Positions 54,653 to 63,821 are shown, counted from the stretch's first letter. The stretch is 64,000 nucleotides of DNA from FEN-1297 sp963834015 (GCA_963834015.1 CAWIAG010000003.1:558001-622000), one strand, 5' to 3'. Notes: a model not told the origin generated them from the sequence alone. Translations and numbers: made by a program.

Positions 54653-54684
54653 AAAAAAGCTTAATCTTATAATTGAGCTTTTTT
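54653..54684 (+). terminator. Terminator after tRNA-Leu
   Basis: An 11-bp stem with one G-T pair (AAAAAAGCTTA / TGAGCTTTTTT) 10 bases after the tRNA, closing in a T run. The A run on the left could also terminate minus-strand transcription. Confidence 0.8.
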
Positions 54685-54846
54685 ATTTTCCATCCTGAAA
54701 AATATTGTTGATGTTACAACCACGAAAGCCTCCAGGTTTGTGAACGCTTTCTTGAAAGTAAGAAGCACAGTTGTATTTAATAATTGTGTTACTTTAATAT
54801 AGAAATAGATTCAGCTGCATATTTCCATAAGCAAAGATTTTAATTT

Positions 54847-56127
54847 TTAACGTTTCAATATAGCTCTATCTGCAATATCTTTTCTGAAATAAATACCATC
54901 AAAATAAATTTTATCTAATGCATCATAAGCTTTTTGTTTTGCCAGCTTTAGATCCATTTCCTTAGTAATTGATGTAATACCAAGAACTCTTCCTCCATTT
55001 GTAACAAATTTACCATCTGATTCTTTAGTTCCTGCATGGAAAATGACTATATCACTATCCGTTTTATCAAGCCCGCTGATATCAAATCCTTTGGTAAAAG
55101 CATCCGGATAACCTTTTGATGCAGCCACAACACATACAGCAGAACCACCTGAATATTTAACTGCACTTTTATCCAAACTGCCTGTTGAAGCTGAATATAA
55201 AAGTTTTAAAAAATCACCTTCAAGAACCGGCAATACCACCTGTGTTTCAGGATCTCCAAAACGGCAATTAAATTCAACTACTTTGGGGCCTTCTGATGTA
55301 ATCATAATTCCACAATATAAGCATCCAATAAACGTCCGGCCTTCCTTTTCCATTCCAGATATTGTGGGAGCAATTATTTTTTCTTCCACTTCGGCTAAAA
55401 TTGATTTAGTTACTACAGGAGCAGGTGAATATGCACCCATTCCGCCTGTATTTTTTCCTGTATCGTTATCCCCTATCCTTTTATGGTCCTGGGCCGACGG
55501 CAGGCATATAAAATTTTTACCGTCGGTAATTGCAAAAATTGATGCTTCTTCCCCAAACATAAATTCTTCAATAATCAATTTATTACCTGAATCACCAAAA
55601 ACTTTATCAATAAATATTTCTTTTAAGGCTTTTTCAGCATCTGAGATCGAGCTGCATATCAGAACTCCTTTTCCGGCAGCAAGTCCGTCAGCTTTCACTA
55701 CAAGAGGATATTTTTGAGTCTTTATATATTCCATTGCTTCGTTAATTTCCTGCGATTTAAATTCGACGTATCCCGAAGTAGGAATATTGTATTTAACCAT
55801 TAAATTTTTTGCAAAAGATTTTTGAGCTTCGATATCAGCGGCTTTCCTGCCAGGACCAAAAACATTTATCCCTTTTTGTCTTAAAGAATCAGCCATTCCA
55901 TCAACCAAAGGTTGTTCGGGACCGATTATTACAAGTTCAATTTTTTTATCAAAACAAAATTCTGCAATAACACCAAAATCCTTTAAATCCATTTGCAGAT
56001 TAACACCCAAATTTTTCATTCCGGGATTGCCCGGAGATATATAGAGAGTATCAAGGCTTTCGCTTTGATGAATTTTATATGCCAGGGCGTGTTCTCTTCC
56101 ACCGGAACCTATAAGCAGTACATTCAT
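54847..56127 (-). CDS. purD: Phosphoribosylamine-glycine ligase (GAR synthetase)
   Basis: This 426-residue ATP-grasp enzyme makes glycinamide ribonucleotide in purine synthesis. The N-terminus MNVLLIGSGGREHALAYKI is diagnostic. YPLVVKADGLAAGKGVLIC is the ATP-binding loop, and FGDPETQVVLPVLEGDFLKLL lies in the active site. The C-terminal domain contains SDIVIFHAGT. It overlaps the upstream glycosyltransferase gene by 4 bases, an odd operon partner. The 160-base spacer to tRNA-Leu is otherwise without features besides the tRNA terminator. Confidence 0.95.
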   Translation of the reverse strand: MNVLLIGSGGREHALAYKIHQSESLDTLYISPGNPGMKNLGVNLQMDLKDFGVIAEFCFDKKIELVIIGPEQPLVDGMADSLRQKGINVFGPGRKAADIEAQKSFAKNLMVKYNIPTSGYVEFKSQEINEAMEYIKTQKYPLVVKADGLAAGKGVLICSSISDAEKALKEIFIDKVFGDSGNKLIIEEFMFGEEASIFAITDGKNFICLPSAQDHKRIGDNDTGKNTGGMGAYSPAPVVTKSILAEVEEKIIAPTISGMEKEGRTFIGCLYCGIMITSEGPKVVEFNCRFGDPETQVVLPVLEGDFLKLLYSASTGSLDKSAVKYSGGSAVCVVAASKGYPDAFTKGFDISGLDKTDSDIVIFHAGTKESDGKFVTNGGRVLGITSITKEMDLKLAKQKAYDALDKIYFDGIYFRKDIADRAILKR

Positions 56128-57410
56128 ATTACCCCTTCCTTCACTAAAAATTGAAATTGTTTGGTTAATTGTTCTGTTAAAAAATCCCTTCTATGTTTCT
56201 CAACAAAGCCCTCATCCGGTACGGGCAACTTATTTCCGGAATATAGGAGATAAGCCTCAATTATAGCGTTTTTAATTCCATTTATATCATCCGGTGCCGT
56301 TATAAATGATGCTTTATACTCTTCTGCTGCAATCTTCAAGGCGCCATCAGGCAATGAAGCAATTATAGGCTTTTTAGTACCGAAGTATTCATACAGTTTT
56401 CCACTTGAAATTGTATCTGCATTTCTACCTTTGCCAACCATCATCCAGAGTATATCACTTGATATAATTTTTAAAAGTGCCTGCTTATGATCCAGGTAAC
56501 CAAATTCTTTAACAAATTCCTGTAAACCCAATTTTTTTATTAATTTCACATTTTCATTCCGAAGAAAACCGAGAAAATGGAGTTCGATATTGAACGCGAT
56601 GTCAGGTCTTTCAATAGTAATTTCTTTAAATGCTTTTAAGAAATATTTTGGAGTAATAAATTCATAAAATATACCCGAGTAGGTGAGCCGCATTTTATTA
56701 TTTTCTCTTTTTTCCGGTAAAAGAGCGGCAAAATCTTCCGGGTCAAAACCATGCGGAATTATAAAAATATCTTCGAACGATAAGAACTTATACCTATTTA
56801 TTATTTTTTCTTTAATTTTTCGATTTGTGGCAATTACTTTGTCAGCTTTCTTTAAAGCGGCATATTCCATCCTCTTGTGAATTAACTTATGAAGCGGAGT
56901 GGGATAAAAAGCAAACTGATTACCAAACCAGAGGTCACGGTAATCAATAACCAGAGGTAAATTAAATTCTTTTTTTAACTTTACCGCCATATTGATAGAA
57001 GAAAAAGGCGGTGCACTTACAAATATCAAATCAAAATTTTCATCTCGTAGTAAAGTTCGTGCAGTAATTATTGCCTTCTTTGACCACCCGACTTTATTAT
57101 CCGGTATAAAAAAAGTATTGCTGATCCTGCTAAGCATTTTTCTAATAAATTCCGGCGGCATTTTCATAGTTCCTTTTTTTGACAGCCGCGAATTAATTTC
57201 ATTACCGTTTGTTCGTACAATCCTGATATCAGCAGATTCAGCTTCGGCTAATAAAGAATTATCATGTGCATAGTAACCAGTATCGGACGCAGTAAGAACA
57301 GTCGGGTCCCAATTAAAACTTTTCATATACTTGGCAAATTTTAATGTTCTTTGAACTCCGCTGAGACCCATCGGAGGAAAGTAATAAGCTATGATCAGAA
57401 CTTTATACAT
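56124..57410 (-). CDS. Family 4 glycosyltransferase
   Basis: This 428-residue GT-B fold enzyme begins KVLIIAYYFPPMGLSGVQRTLKFAKYM, the typical N-terminal glycosyltransferase-4-like start. The donor domain has LTYSGIFYEF and the KLYEYFGTKKPIIASLPDG region that corresponds to the nucleotide-sugar binding segment near the EX7E motif. There are no membrane helices. The acceptor is unknown; surface polysaccharide or lipid glycosylation is likely. It overlaps purD by 4 bases and follows guaB with 67 bases between. Confidence 0.85.
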   Translation of the reverse strand: MYKVLIIAYYFPPMGLSGVQRTLKFAKYMKSFNWDPTVLTASDTGYYAHDNSLLAEAESADIRIVRTNGNEINSRLSKKGTMKMPPEFIRKMLSRISNTFFIPDNKVGWSKKAIITARTLLRDENFDLIFVSAPPFSSINMAVKLKKEFNLPLVIDYRDLWFGNQFAFYPTPLHKLIHKRMEYAALKKADKVIATNRKIKEKIINRYKFLSFEDIFIIPHGFDPEDFAALLPEKRENNKMRLTYSGIFYEFITPKYFLKAFKEITIERPDIAFNIELHFLGFLRNENVKLIKKLGLQEFVKEFGYLDHKQALLKIISSDILWMMVGKGRNADTISSGKLYEYFGTKKPIIASLPDGALKIAAEEYKASFITAPDDINGIKNAIIEAYLLYSGNKLPVPDEGFVEKHRRDFLTEQLTKQFQFLVKEGVI

Positions 57411-57477
57411 TTAAATACTCTAATCCCTAATTATTTGAAAATATTTTATCACCCTATTAATAATACTAAAATGAAAA

Positions 57478-58944
57478 TTACATATGATAATTTGGTGCTT
57501 CTTTAGTAATGATAACGTCATGCGGATGACTTTCTTTTAATCCAGAAGCTGTTATTTTAATAAATTTTGTTTTCGTTTTCAATTCTTTTATATTTTTTGC
57601 ACCGCAATACCCCATTGAAGCCCTCAGTCCACCGATCAATTGATAAACAGTATCCGAAAGTACTCCTTTATACGGTACTCTTCCTTCAACACCTTCGGGA
57701 ACCAGCTTTGCAATATCATCTTCTGCATCCTGGAAGTACCGGTCTTTACTTCCTCTAGTCATAGCAGATAAAGAACCCATTCCGCGGTAAATTTTGAAAC
57801 TCCGGCCTTCGAAAAGAACTTTTTCACCAGGACTTTCCTCCACGCCTGCAAAAAGGCCTCCAATCATTACTGAGTCTGCTCCAGCGGCAATTGCTTTAGA
57901 TATATCTCCCGTCTGCTTAATACCACCATCGGCAATAATAGGAATTCCTTTATTTTTTAAAGCTCTGTAAACATCAGCAACGGCTGTAATTTGTGGAACA
58001 CCCACTCCTGCAACAACTCTGGTTGTACATATAGAGCCCGGTCCTATGCCAACTTTCACAGCATCAATTTTGCAATCTAATAAATCAAGTGCAGATTCAT
58101 AAGTTGCTATATTACCAGCAATTATCTGCTCATATTTAAATTTTTTTCTAGCATCTTTAATAGTACGAATAACTCCTGTTGAATGGCCGTGCGCAGTATC
58201 AATCACAATAACATCAGCTCCTGCTTTGGATAGTGCGGCAATTCTTTCCATAGTATCGGCAGTTACCCCTACGGCAGCTCCTACACGCAACCTGCCATGC
58301 TCGTCTTTACTGGCATGAGGGTGTTTTTTCTTCTTTTGGATATCCTTAAAGGTAATTAATCCCTTGAGAATTCCCTTAGAATCCACAACAGGTAATTTTT
58401 CAATCTTATGGTTCTGTAAAATCTTCTCAGCTTTTTCCAAGTCCGTATGTAATGGAGCAGTAATCAGATTTTCAACAGTCATTAAGTCTTTAACTTTCAA
58501 CCTCTTATTAGGTTCAAATCTCAAATCCCTGTTTGTTAAAATTCCAACTAATTTACCAATACTATTAACAACGGGTATACCTGAAACACTATATTTTTTC
58601 ATGATATCCAGAGCGTCACCGATTGTTTTCTCAGGAGTTAAAGTAACCGGATTAAGAATCATTCCACTTTCAGATCTCTTTACTTTATCAACTTCAATAC
58701 ATTGTGCTTCTATACTCATGTTTTTATGCAGTATGCCAATGCCACCTTCTCTAGCCATTGCAACTGCCATGGCAGATTCCGTAACCGTATCCATCGCTGC
58801 TGAAACTAAGGGGACGTTTAGTTCAATAGATGGTGTTAAAATTGTCCTGGTATCTACTTCCCGCGGTAATACAGAAGATTTACCGGGAATTAAAAGGAGA
58901 TCATCAAAAGTTAAACCTTCTTTAATTAACAAAGTTTCTTTCAT
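57478..58944 (-). CDS. guaB: Inosine-5'-monophosphate dehydrogenase
   Basis: This 488-residue enzyme oxidises IMP to XMP, the first step to GMP. The TIM barrel has DTAHGHSTGV, the catalytic Cys loop GIGPGSICTTRVVAGVGVPQ and the ADGGIKQTGDISKAIAAGAD phosphate site. The flap region YFQDAEDDIAKLVPEGVEGRVPYKG is present. Two CBS domains (about residues 95-205) interrupt the barrel (KKYSVSGIPVVNSIGKLVGILTNRDLR). All key parts are intact. Purine genes purD and guaB sit close on the same strand. Confidence 0.96.
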   Translation of the reverse strand: MKETLLIKEGLTFDDLLLIPGKSSVLPREVDTRTILTPSIELNVPLVSAAMDTVTESAMAVAMAREGGIGILHKNMSIEAQCIEVDKVKRSESGMILNPVTLTPEKTIGDALDIMKKYSVSGIPVVNSIGKLVGILTNRDLRFEPNKRLKVKDLMTVENLITAPLHTDLEKAEKILQNHKIEKLPVVDSKGILKGLITFKDIQKKKKHPHASKDEHGRLRVGAAVGVTADTMERIAALSKAGADVIVIDTAHGHSTGVIRTIKDARKKFKYEQIIAGNIATYESALDLLDCKIDAVKVGIGPGSICTTRVVAGVGVPQITAVADVYRALKNKGIPIIADGGIKQTGDISKAIAAGADSVMIGGLFAGVEESPGEKVLFEGRSFKIYRGMGSLSAMTRGSKDRYFQDAEDDIAKLVPEGVEGRVPYKGVLSDTVYQLIGGLRASMGYCGAKNIKELKTKTKFIKITASGLKESHPHDVIITKEAPNYHM

Positions 58945-58976
58945 TATTGTTCCTTTTTATTTATAATATCTTAATT

Positions 58977-59002
58977 AAAAAAAGACCCCGCATGGGCGGG
59001 GT
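58977..59002 (-). terminator. Strong terminator between small ORF and guaB
   Basis: A 7-bp GC-rich stem (GCGGGGT / ACCCCGC, 4-base loop) is followed on the minus strand by TCTTTTTTT. It lies 10 bases beyond the stop of the 46-residue minus-strand ORF and 32 bases before the guaB start, so it should isolate the two transcripts. Confidence 0.85.
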
Positions 59003-59011
59003 TTTCCATTT

Positions 59012-59152
59012 TTATACAAAAGCAGAATATACTGTTATATCATAACCAGAATCGTTTAACATAAATTCACACTTACTTACCCTTTTCATCATTTTTTCTT
59101 CCGATAACAAAGAATCTTTTTCAAAATAATCCACTCCCTTGAAAACCAGCAT
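59012..59152 (-). CDS. 46-residue ORF with own ribosome site and terminator
   Basis: This tiny ORF starts at an ATG with an AAGGA sequence 6 bases upstream and is followed directly by a strong terminator, which argues for real expression. The product begins MLVFKGVDYFEKDSLLSEEK and ends in YDITVYSAFV. The opening vaguely resembles the N-terminus of glutaryl-CoA-type acyl-CoA dehydrogenases (FKGVDY...D.LL..EE), so it may be a remnant. It may equally be an independent small protein. I recognise no other family. The region upstream (59153-59376) is a divergent promoter region. Confidence 0.45.
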   Translation of the reverse strand: MLVFKGVDYFEKDSLLSEEKMMKRVSKCEFMLNDSGYDITVYSAFV

Positions 59153-59376
59153 TTATTTCCTTTTTCAATTTAAAAAACAAATTTAAAGTATAAGATGTAT
59201 ACAAGCAACTAAACTTTTTAATGAAAACAATTCATATTTTCTAAACATTTAGATCATTGAATTTAAAAATACCCCGAATATTTTCACTTATTGGCTATAA
59301 ATATCTGATGTGTCTAAAAAATCACAAGAGAAATAGCTTATAATTTATTATTTTAGAGTTATAATAATTAGGGCGT

Positions 59377-59739
59377 ATGACATTTAGCAGTAATAAATAT
59401 AGGAAGAGATGTGCAATAGCAGTTCTTGCTGCTTATTTGCTTTTAGTATCAATAACTATTCTTCATTATCATCATATTAATATTCAGACAGGCAATTTTG
59501 AGATAAACAGTACCAGTCAGAATACTTGTAATGATGTATTTGATAAAATTATTGATATTACTCATGAATGCACTATTCAGCATTTTACGGAAACTATTAT
59601 TAACTATAATTTTGCTGCAGTTTTTAATGTCATTATCGAGAATGGGGAACAAAATATTTTCATCAATGAAATTCCCATAATACCCCAAGCGCCAATATTT
59701 AACAACAATCCACTCAGAGCACCTCCATTTTTTTCCTGA
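59377..59739 (+). CDS. Uncharacterised small exported/anchored protein upstream of TonB receptor
   Basis: This 120-residue protein has an N-terminal hydrophobic helix (CAIAVLAAYLLLVSITIL) followed by HYHHINI and a later HECTIQH, with Cys and His clusters that could bind metal. It ends in PLRAPPFFS, a Pro-rich tail. An AGGG ribosome-site-like sequence precedes the ATG. It lies 141 bases upstream of the TonB receptor on the same strand. No family assigned; an accessory role in metal-related outer-membrane uptake is inference. Confidence 0.55.
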   Translation: MTFSSNKYRKRCAIAVLAAYLLLVSITILHYHHINIQTGNFEINSTSQNTCNDVFDKIIDITHECTIQHFTETIINYNFAAVFNVIIENGEQNIFINEIPIIPQAPIFNNNPLRAPPFFS

Positions 59740-59880
59740 TCTGTCTGCATGCTTATAAATATATTGAGACTATGAAGTATCTAAAACGGCAAATTGATTA
59801 AGTTGGCTTTTTCCAGATAAAACTAATAACAAAGCATAGAATCAATTCATTACTATTTAACAAAAGAGAAAGTTATCAGA

Positions 59881-62277
59881 ATGGATTATTTAATAAAAAA
59901 TAATTTAAGATTACCCAGATTTAATTTATTAATAATATTACTTGTATTTTTCTTCTTAATAAACATTTCAACTTTAGCAGCTAAAAAAGGCGGGGATAAA
60001 AATGAAATCACTGTAAATTACAAAGTAACAGTGGTAGATTCTGCACAAAACACACCGCTTGAACTAGTTAATGTTTTACTAAAGAAAGGAGACACCTTTG
60101 AAAGAATTGGCGAAACGAATAAATTTGGAGTAGCTATACTACGGGATGTTACAGCCGGTGAATATACTTTAGTGACTAATTATATTGGTTACAAAGATTT
60201 TTCAGCACTTGTAAAAGTAGATAAAGCACACAGCAGCACTAAAGTACTGTTACAGGAAAGTGCAATAGGTATGAATGAAGTAGTTGTGACAGGACAAAAA
60301 GTACAGGCACATATTTCAACTTATCTTGATATAAAAACAGGTTTTAAGACATTTGAAGCCGCAACATTTAATGCTTCGCCTGATTTAAGAATGACTTCAG
60401 TTGTTCAGGAAAATTTAACAGGAGCTGTAAGAGCATCAACAGGAGAAGTACATATAAGAGGTCAACATGGTGAATATACTTACTTTATTGACGGTATTCC
60501 AATTCCCCTTGGTGTATTCGGAGGCTTAAATGAAGTAGTAGATCCTAAGGTAATAAAAGACATCACTTTTTATACAGGCGGATTTCCTGCAGAATATGGC
60601 GGACAGATTGCTTCAATTATTAACATCCAAAACCGGGTCCCGCCAAACGGATTTCAATTGGACCTTGAAACATATGCCGGCAGTTATCTGACCTCGAATA
60701 ATGAAAACTTAGGTGAAAAAGTCGGGGAATTTAAGGCCATTAACTCAGATGGGCAAAGTATATCATTAAGCAACAATACCGGTAGTTTTGGTTATTTTCT
60801 ATCCGGATCAAGACAAGAATCCGACCGAAGAATTGATCAGCCTGTACAAACTTTATTCAACGACCACGGCTTTGATTACTTTTTATATGGAAAATTTGAT
60901 TACTTATTAGGTGAGAATGATTATCTTACTGCGAATATAAACTACAGCGTAACTCAAACTCAAATACCCTTCGATTCACTTGAAGGAATTAATTTTGATA
61001 CACATAAAAGTTATAATTCATTCCAAACTTTATCCTACTATCATACAATTTCAAGTGAAGTTGACAGAGCCAGTGACTTGTTTGTGGGATTATTCGTCAG
61101 AGAAGGAGGATTAAAATATAACACAAGCCCCTATGATGAAACGAAACAATTTATTGATGATGATTCGTCTACGGCTTATACCGTTGATGAGAACAGGAGT
61201 TTTGTAACCTATGGAACCAGAATTAAATTTAGTAATGAACTTTCTCATCAATTAAGCTATGCAGCCGGCCTTGATTTCAGCGCAACCACGGGAAACGATA
61301 TATTCAACTTTAGAGACAGCACAGGAAACGGCCCTGCAAATAATGATAATTATACAGGTTCAGATTTCGGTCTATTTTTTCAAACTGAAATTCATCCGTA
61401 TGAATGGACCCGATTGGAAGCAGGAATCAGATACGACCAGCATATTGCCCCACTCATTGAACTGGAGAAACAATACAGCCCAAGATTAAAAATAAGTTTT
61501 TTCCCAGATGCACTTAATACAATATATCTAAGTTATGACAGACTATTTATGCCAACAAATATTGAAGCGCTATCTTCCATCGCAACTGCGGTTGGAGATT
61601 CAGCTTCCCCCACTCTGCCTGAAAGGGACGATTTATATGAAGCAGGCATTATCCACAACTTCCTATATGGTTTAACTGCAAAAGCAGATTTTTTCTACAA
61701 AAATTCTTCACCCGGTCTTGATGATGAAACATTGGGCTCCAGTGAAATAAAGGTAAATGTTAATATCAATAGAATAATTGTAAGAGGCCTGGAATTAAGT
61801 ATAACATATAACGACCCATCAAGCCCGTTGTCAGGATTTTTGAACAGTGCAATAATTCATGCATTTGGTACCGGACCCGTATCCGGCGGTTTCATTCCAG
61901 CGGATTATTCAACCGATCCTTTTGACCTGGACCATGACCAAAGACTATCGATTGTAGCAGGATTAAATTATCAACCTAAGAATTGGTTCCTAAACCTGAC
62001 GGGAATTTACGGAAGCGGTTTGTCCAATGGTACAAGCAACTATGAATACAAAACCGGGCTTTTTGATTTTAACACCGGCGCACATACATCACCTTCCTGG
62101 ATATTAAATCTTTCAGGCGGTTATACATTTGCCCTTGAAGACAATCATTCTATTGAGCCGGCAATATATGTGGACAATTTATTAGATCATCATCACTTAA
62201 TAAAAGGCGCTTTTTTCAGCAGCGCCAGCTTTGAAGCACCAAGAGATATTACATTTAATATTAAATATCATTTATAA
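59881..62277 (+). CDS. TonB-dependent outer-membrane receptor
   Basis: This 798-residue protein has a signal peptide (LLIILLVFFFLINISTLAA). A carboxypeptidase-D-regulatory-like domain follows at about residues 42-125 (VTVVDSAQNTPLELVNVLLKKGD). A plug domain follows (VVVTGQKVQ ... TGEVHIRGQHGEYTYFIDGIPI ... YTGGFPAEYGGQIASIINI), then a 22-strand barrel ending EAPRDITFNIKYHL. The layout is the SusC/CirA-like one of Bacteroidota-type receptors. The ligand is unknown; the upstream His-rich protein hints at metal. It appears complete. Confidence 0.9.
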   Translation: MDYLIKNNLRLPRFNLLIILLVFFFLINISTLAAKKGGDKNEITVNYKVTVVDSAQNTPLELVNVLLKKGDTFERIGETNKFGVAILRDVTAGEYTLVTNYIGYKDFSALVKVDKAHSSTKVLLQESAIGMNEVVVTGQKVQAHISTYLDIKTGFKTFEAATFNASPDLRMTSVVQENLTGAVRASTGEVHIRGQHGEYTYFIDGIPIPLGVFGGLNEVVDPKVIKDITFYTGGFPAEYGGQIASIINIQNRVPPNGFQLDLETYAGSYLTSNNENLGEKVGEFKAINSDGQSISLSNNTGSFGYFLSGSRQESDRRIDQPVQTLFNDHGFDYFLYGKFDYLLGENDYLTANINYSVTQTQIPFDSLEGINFDTHKSYNSFQTLSYYHTISSEVDRASDLFVGLFVREGGLKYNTSPYDETKQFIDDDSSTAYTVDENRSFVTYGTRIKFSNELSHQLSYAAGLDFSATTGNDIFNFRDSTGNGPANNDNYTGSDFGLFFQTEIHPYEWTRLEAGIRYDQHIAPLIELEKQYSPRLKISFFPDALNTIYLSYDRLFMPTNIEALSSIATAVGDSASPTLPERDDLYEAGIIHNFLYGLTAKADFFYKNSSPGLDDETLGSSEIKVNVNINRIIVRGLELSITYNDPSSPLSGFLNSAIIHAFGTGPVSGGFIPADYSTDPFDLDHDQRLSIVAGLNYQPKNWFLNLTGIYGSGLSNGTSNYEYKTGLFDFNTGAHTSPSWILNLSGGYTFALEDNHSIEPAIYVDNLLDHHHLIKGAFFSSASFEAPRDITFNIKYHL

Positions 62278-62490
62278 ATACAGCATAATCTGTAATCAAA
62301 TGCGCCTAATTGCAAAATTTCGAAGAATGTTTATTAAGAATTTTATTTTTTATTCGATTTTAATATTTAGATGAAAGTATTATCTTTCGGAAGTAAATAA
62401 ATAATTTCAGCTAATAATTACCCGGAGAGGCAGGTATTTGAGACCCGATTTTTGTTGGGATTTCTAAGCCAAGCTTCTCCCCTCTTAAAC

Positions 62491-62579
62491 GGAGAGGTGG
62501 GTGAGTGGCTGAAACCAACGGTTTGCTAAACCGTCGTAGGGGTTAAACTCTACCCCGGGTTCGAATCCCGGCCTCTCCG
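62491..62579 (+). tRNA. tRNA-Ser (anticodon GCT)
   Basis: This is an 89-base class II tRNA. The acceptor GGAGAGG pairs with CCTCTCC, with discriminator G. The D arm contains GAGTGGCTGAAACC. The anticodon stem is ACGGT/ACCGT with loop TTGCTAA (anticodon GCT, decodes AGC/AGU). A variable arm with TAGGGG/CCCC-type pairing follows, then the T arm CCGGG-TTCGAAT-CCCGG. It marks the start of an accessory stretch (SIR2 remnant and HNH gene). Confidence 0.95.
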
Positions 62580-62591
62580 CTCTACTTACAT

Positions 62592-62638
62592 AAACCTCGT
62601 CTATTGCAAATTAAGCGATATTCGAGGTTTTTGTTTTT
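62592..62638 (+). terminator. Terminator after tRNA-Ser
   Basis: Outer stem AAACCTCG / CGAGGTTT with an inner TATTGC/GCGATA pairing, followed by TTGTTTTT, beginning 12 bases after the tRNA. This is a strong intrinsic terminator. Confidence 0.88.
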
Positions 62639-62761
62639 AAAAACAATCCAATTAGTACTATTATTACCATAAAAAACATTGTCATGGGCACAAAATGGGC
62701 AATTTGGACAATGGAAAATCAAAGAGTTTATAAGTAAAATTCATGCGATCACGATACTTCC

Positions 62762-62818
62762 AGCCACCAAGCATTTTTGAGGTATTTTTAAATCAAACTT
62801 AGTGTTTTAGCCACCAAG
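62762..62818. repeat. Spaced 10-bp direct repeat AGCCACCAAG
   Basis: AGCCACCAAG occurs at 62762-62771 and 62809-62818, 47 bases apart, in the non-coding stretch between tRNA-Ser and the SIR2 remnant; a related CAGCCAACA follows at 62851. The origin is not known. It could be an insertion or recombination scar, or chance. Confidence 0.35.
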
Positions 62819-62865
62819 TGTTATCATGGATTTTCGAGATATTCCCTGCCAGCCAACACAGAATT

Positions 62866-63324
62866 TTACAAAGATTCTTCATCAAATATTGTATGAACAA
62901 CGTCTTCATTAAATCCATCAAAATAATAAACTACTTTAGCCGGGTTTACGAACCTATATGTATTCTTATATTCACTTTGCTCTTTTTCAGTCTTTCGATA
63001 ATCAACTAAGATAACATTTGATTTATCGTACTTTTGTTGATAGGTAGAATTTTGGAAGTTATTAATTACTGAATAAATACATTGTCGTATATATGTAACA
63101 TGTTCATTTAATGAAAAACCTATAATTACAATATTTTTACTGATAGGCCCATATTGTTCAAATCCCCACCAAAAATCAAGAAGAGGATTCATATATAAAA
63201 TTTTATTCATTGAAGGAGATAATATTAGTGGTTGTTCAGTTAATAAATCAAACCCTGTAAAATATTGATCTAAATTTTCAACTTTATATATTTTTTGTAA
63301 TCCACTATTCTTTAAGGAAATAAC
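62866..63324 (-). pseudogene. SIR2-like domain protein, N-terminally truncated
   Basis: The open frame reaches from a TAG at 63325-63327 to the stop at 62866, about 152 residues. The content looks like the C-terminal part of a SIR2-like (SIR2_2) defence protein: PISKNIVIIGFSLNEHVTYIRQCIY with the GFS-x-x-x-H NAD-site region, ILVDYRKTEKEQSEYKNTYRFVN and VVYYFDGFNED. The N-terminal part with the first NAD-binding glycines (GAG) is absent; instead the plus-strand HNH gene begins 5 bases from the break. It is probably a remnant of an anti-phage-type NADase. Assignment is by pattern only. Confidence 0.6.
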
Positions 63325-63328
63325 CTAA

Positions 63329-63773
63329 ATGGAATATTTTTTCTTCTTAATAGATCGGGACGGCTACCGGCGAATTGAAAGAGGTCATAAACAATGGCTG
63401 GTACATCGGTATATATGGACCCTTTATAACGGGGAGATCCCGGCTGGAATGGAAGTAAGGCATAGATGCAATAATCCAGCTTGCTTTCGAATTGAGCACC
63501 TTGAACTTGGCACTCACAAACAAAACATGGAGGACAAAAAGAATAACCCTCATCCTTCAAAAAGCATGGTTAGGCTTGCTATTGAAAAAAAAAGAGATTG
63601 CTAAATCGGAAGGAAAGACCATCCCACAGTTGGCGGCTGAATATAATGTTTCGCATCGGACTATTGTGAATAGTAAACGTAGGTTTGGCGTGAAGAAACT
63701 AAAACGGGTGTCGGATAAACCATCTATAATTCAAAGTAAACCCAAAATAGCAGGGACAAATAAAATAATATAA
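63329..63773 (+). pseudogene. HNH endonuclease (homing type), frameshifted
   Basis: The first frame (63329-63604) encodes 91 residues with the phage/homing HNH pattern: DRDGYRRIERGHKQWLVHRYIWTLYNGEIPAGMEVRHRCNNPACFRIEHLELGTHKQNMEDKK. The catalytic His and the Asn-Asn-Pro-Ala-Cys/His set are visible. The rest of the protein (helix-turn-helix-like IPQLAAEYNVSHRTIVNSKRR) lies in the +1 frame up to 63773. Reading one base fewer in the A9 tract at 63585-63593 joins them into about 147 residues. It is either a real frameshift mutant or a homopolymer error. Confidence 0.7.
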
Positions 63774-63785
63774 TAAAATAGGAAA

Positions 63786-63821
63786 GCCCTCTCTCTTGAA
63801 AAAGCTGAGGGCATTTTTTTT
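63786..63821 (+). terminator. Terminator after the HNH endonuclease gene
   Basis: GCCCTC / GAGGGC stem with an inner CTT/AAG pairing, followed by ATTTTTTTT, 13 bases past the stop at 63773. The remaining sequence to 64000 is AT-rich and shows no supported gene. Confidence 0.85.

Noticed and set aside
62424..62430. GGAGAGG copy upstream of tRNA-Ser resembling its 5' end
   Set aside because: Only about seven bases match, with no further tRNA structure, so it is not a tRNA remnant or attachment site that can be supported.
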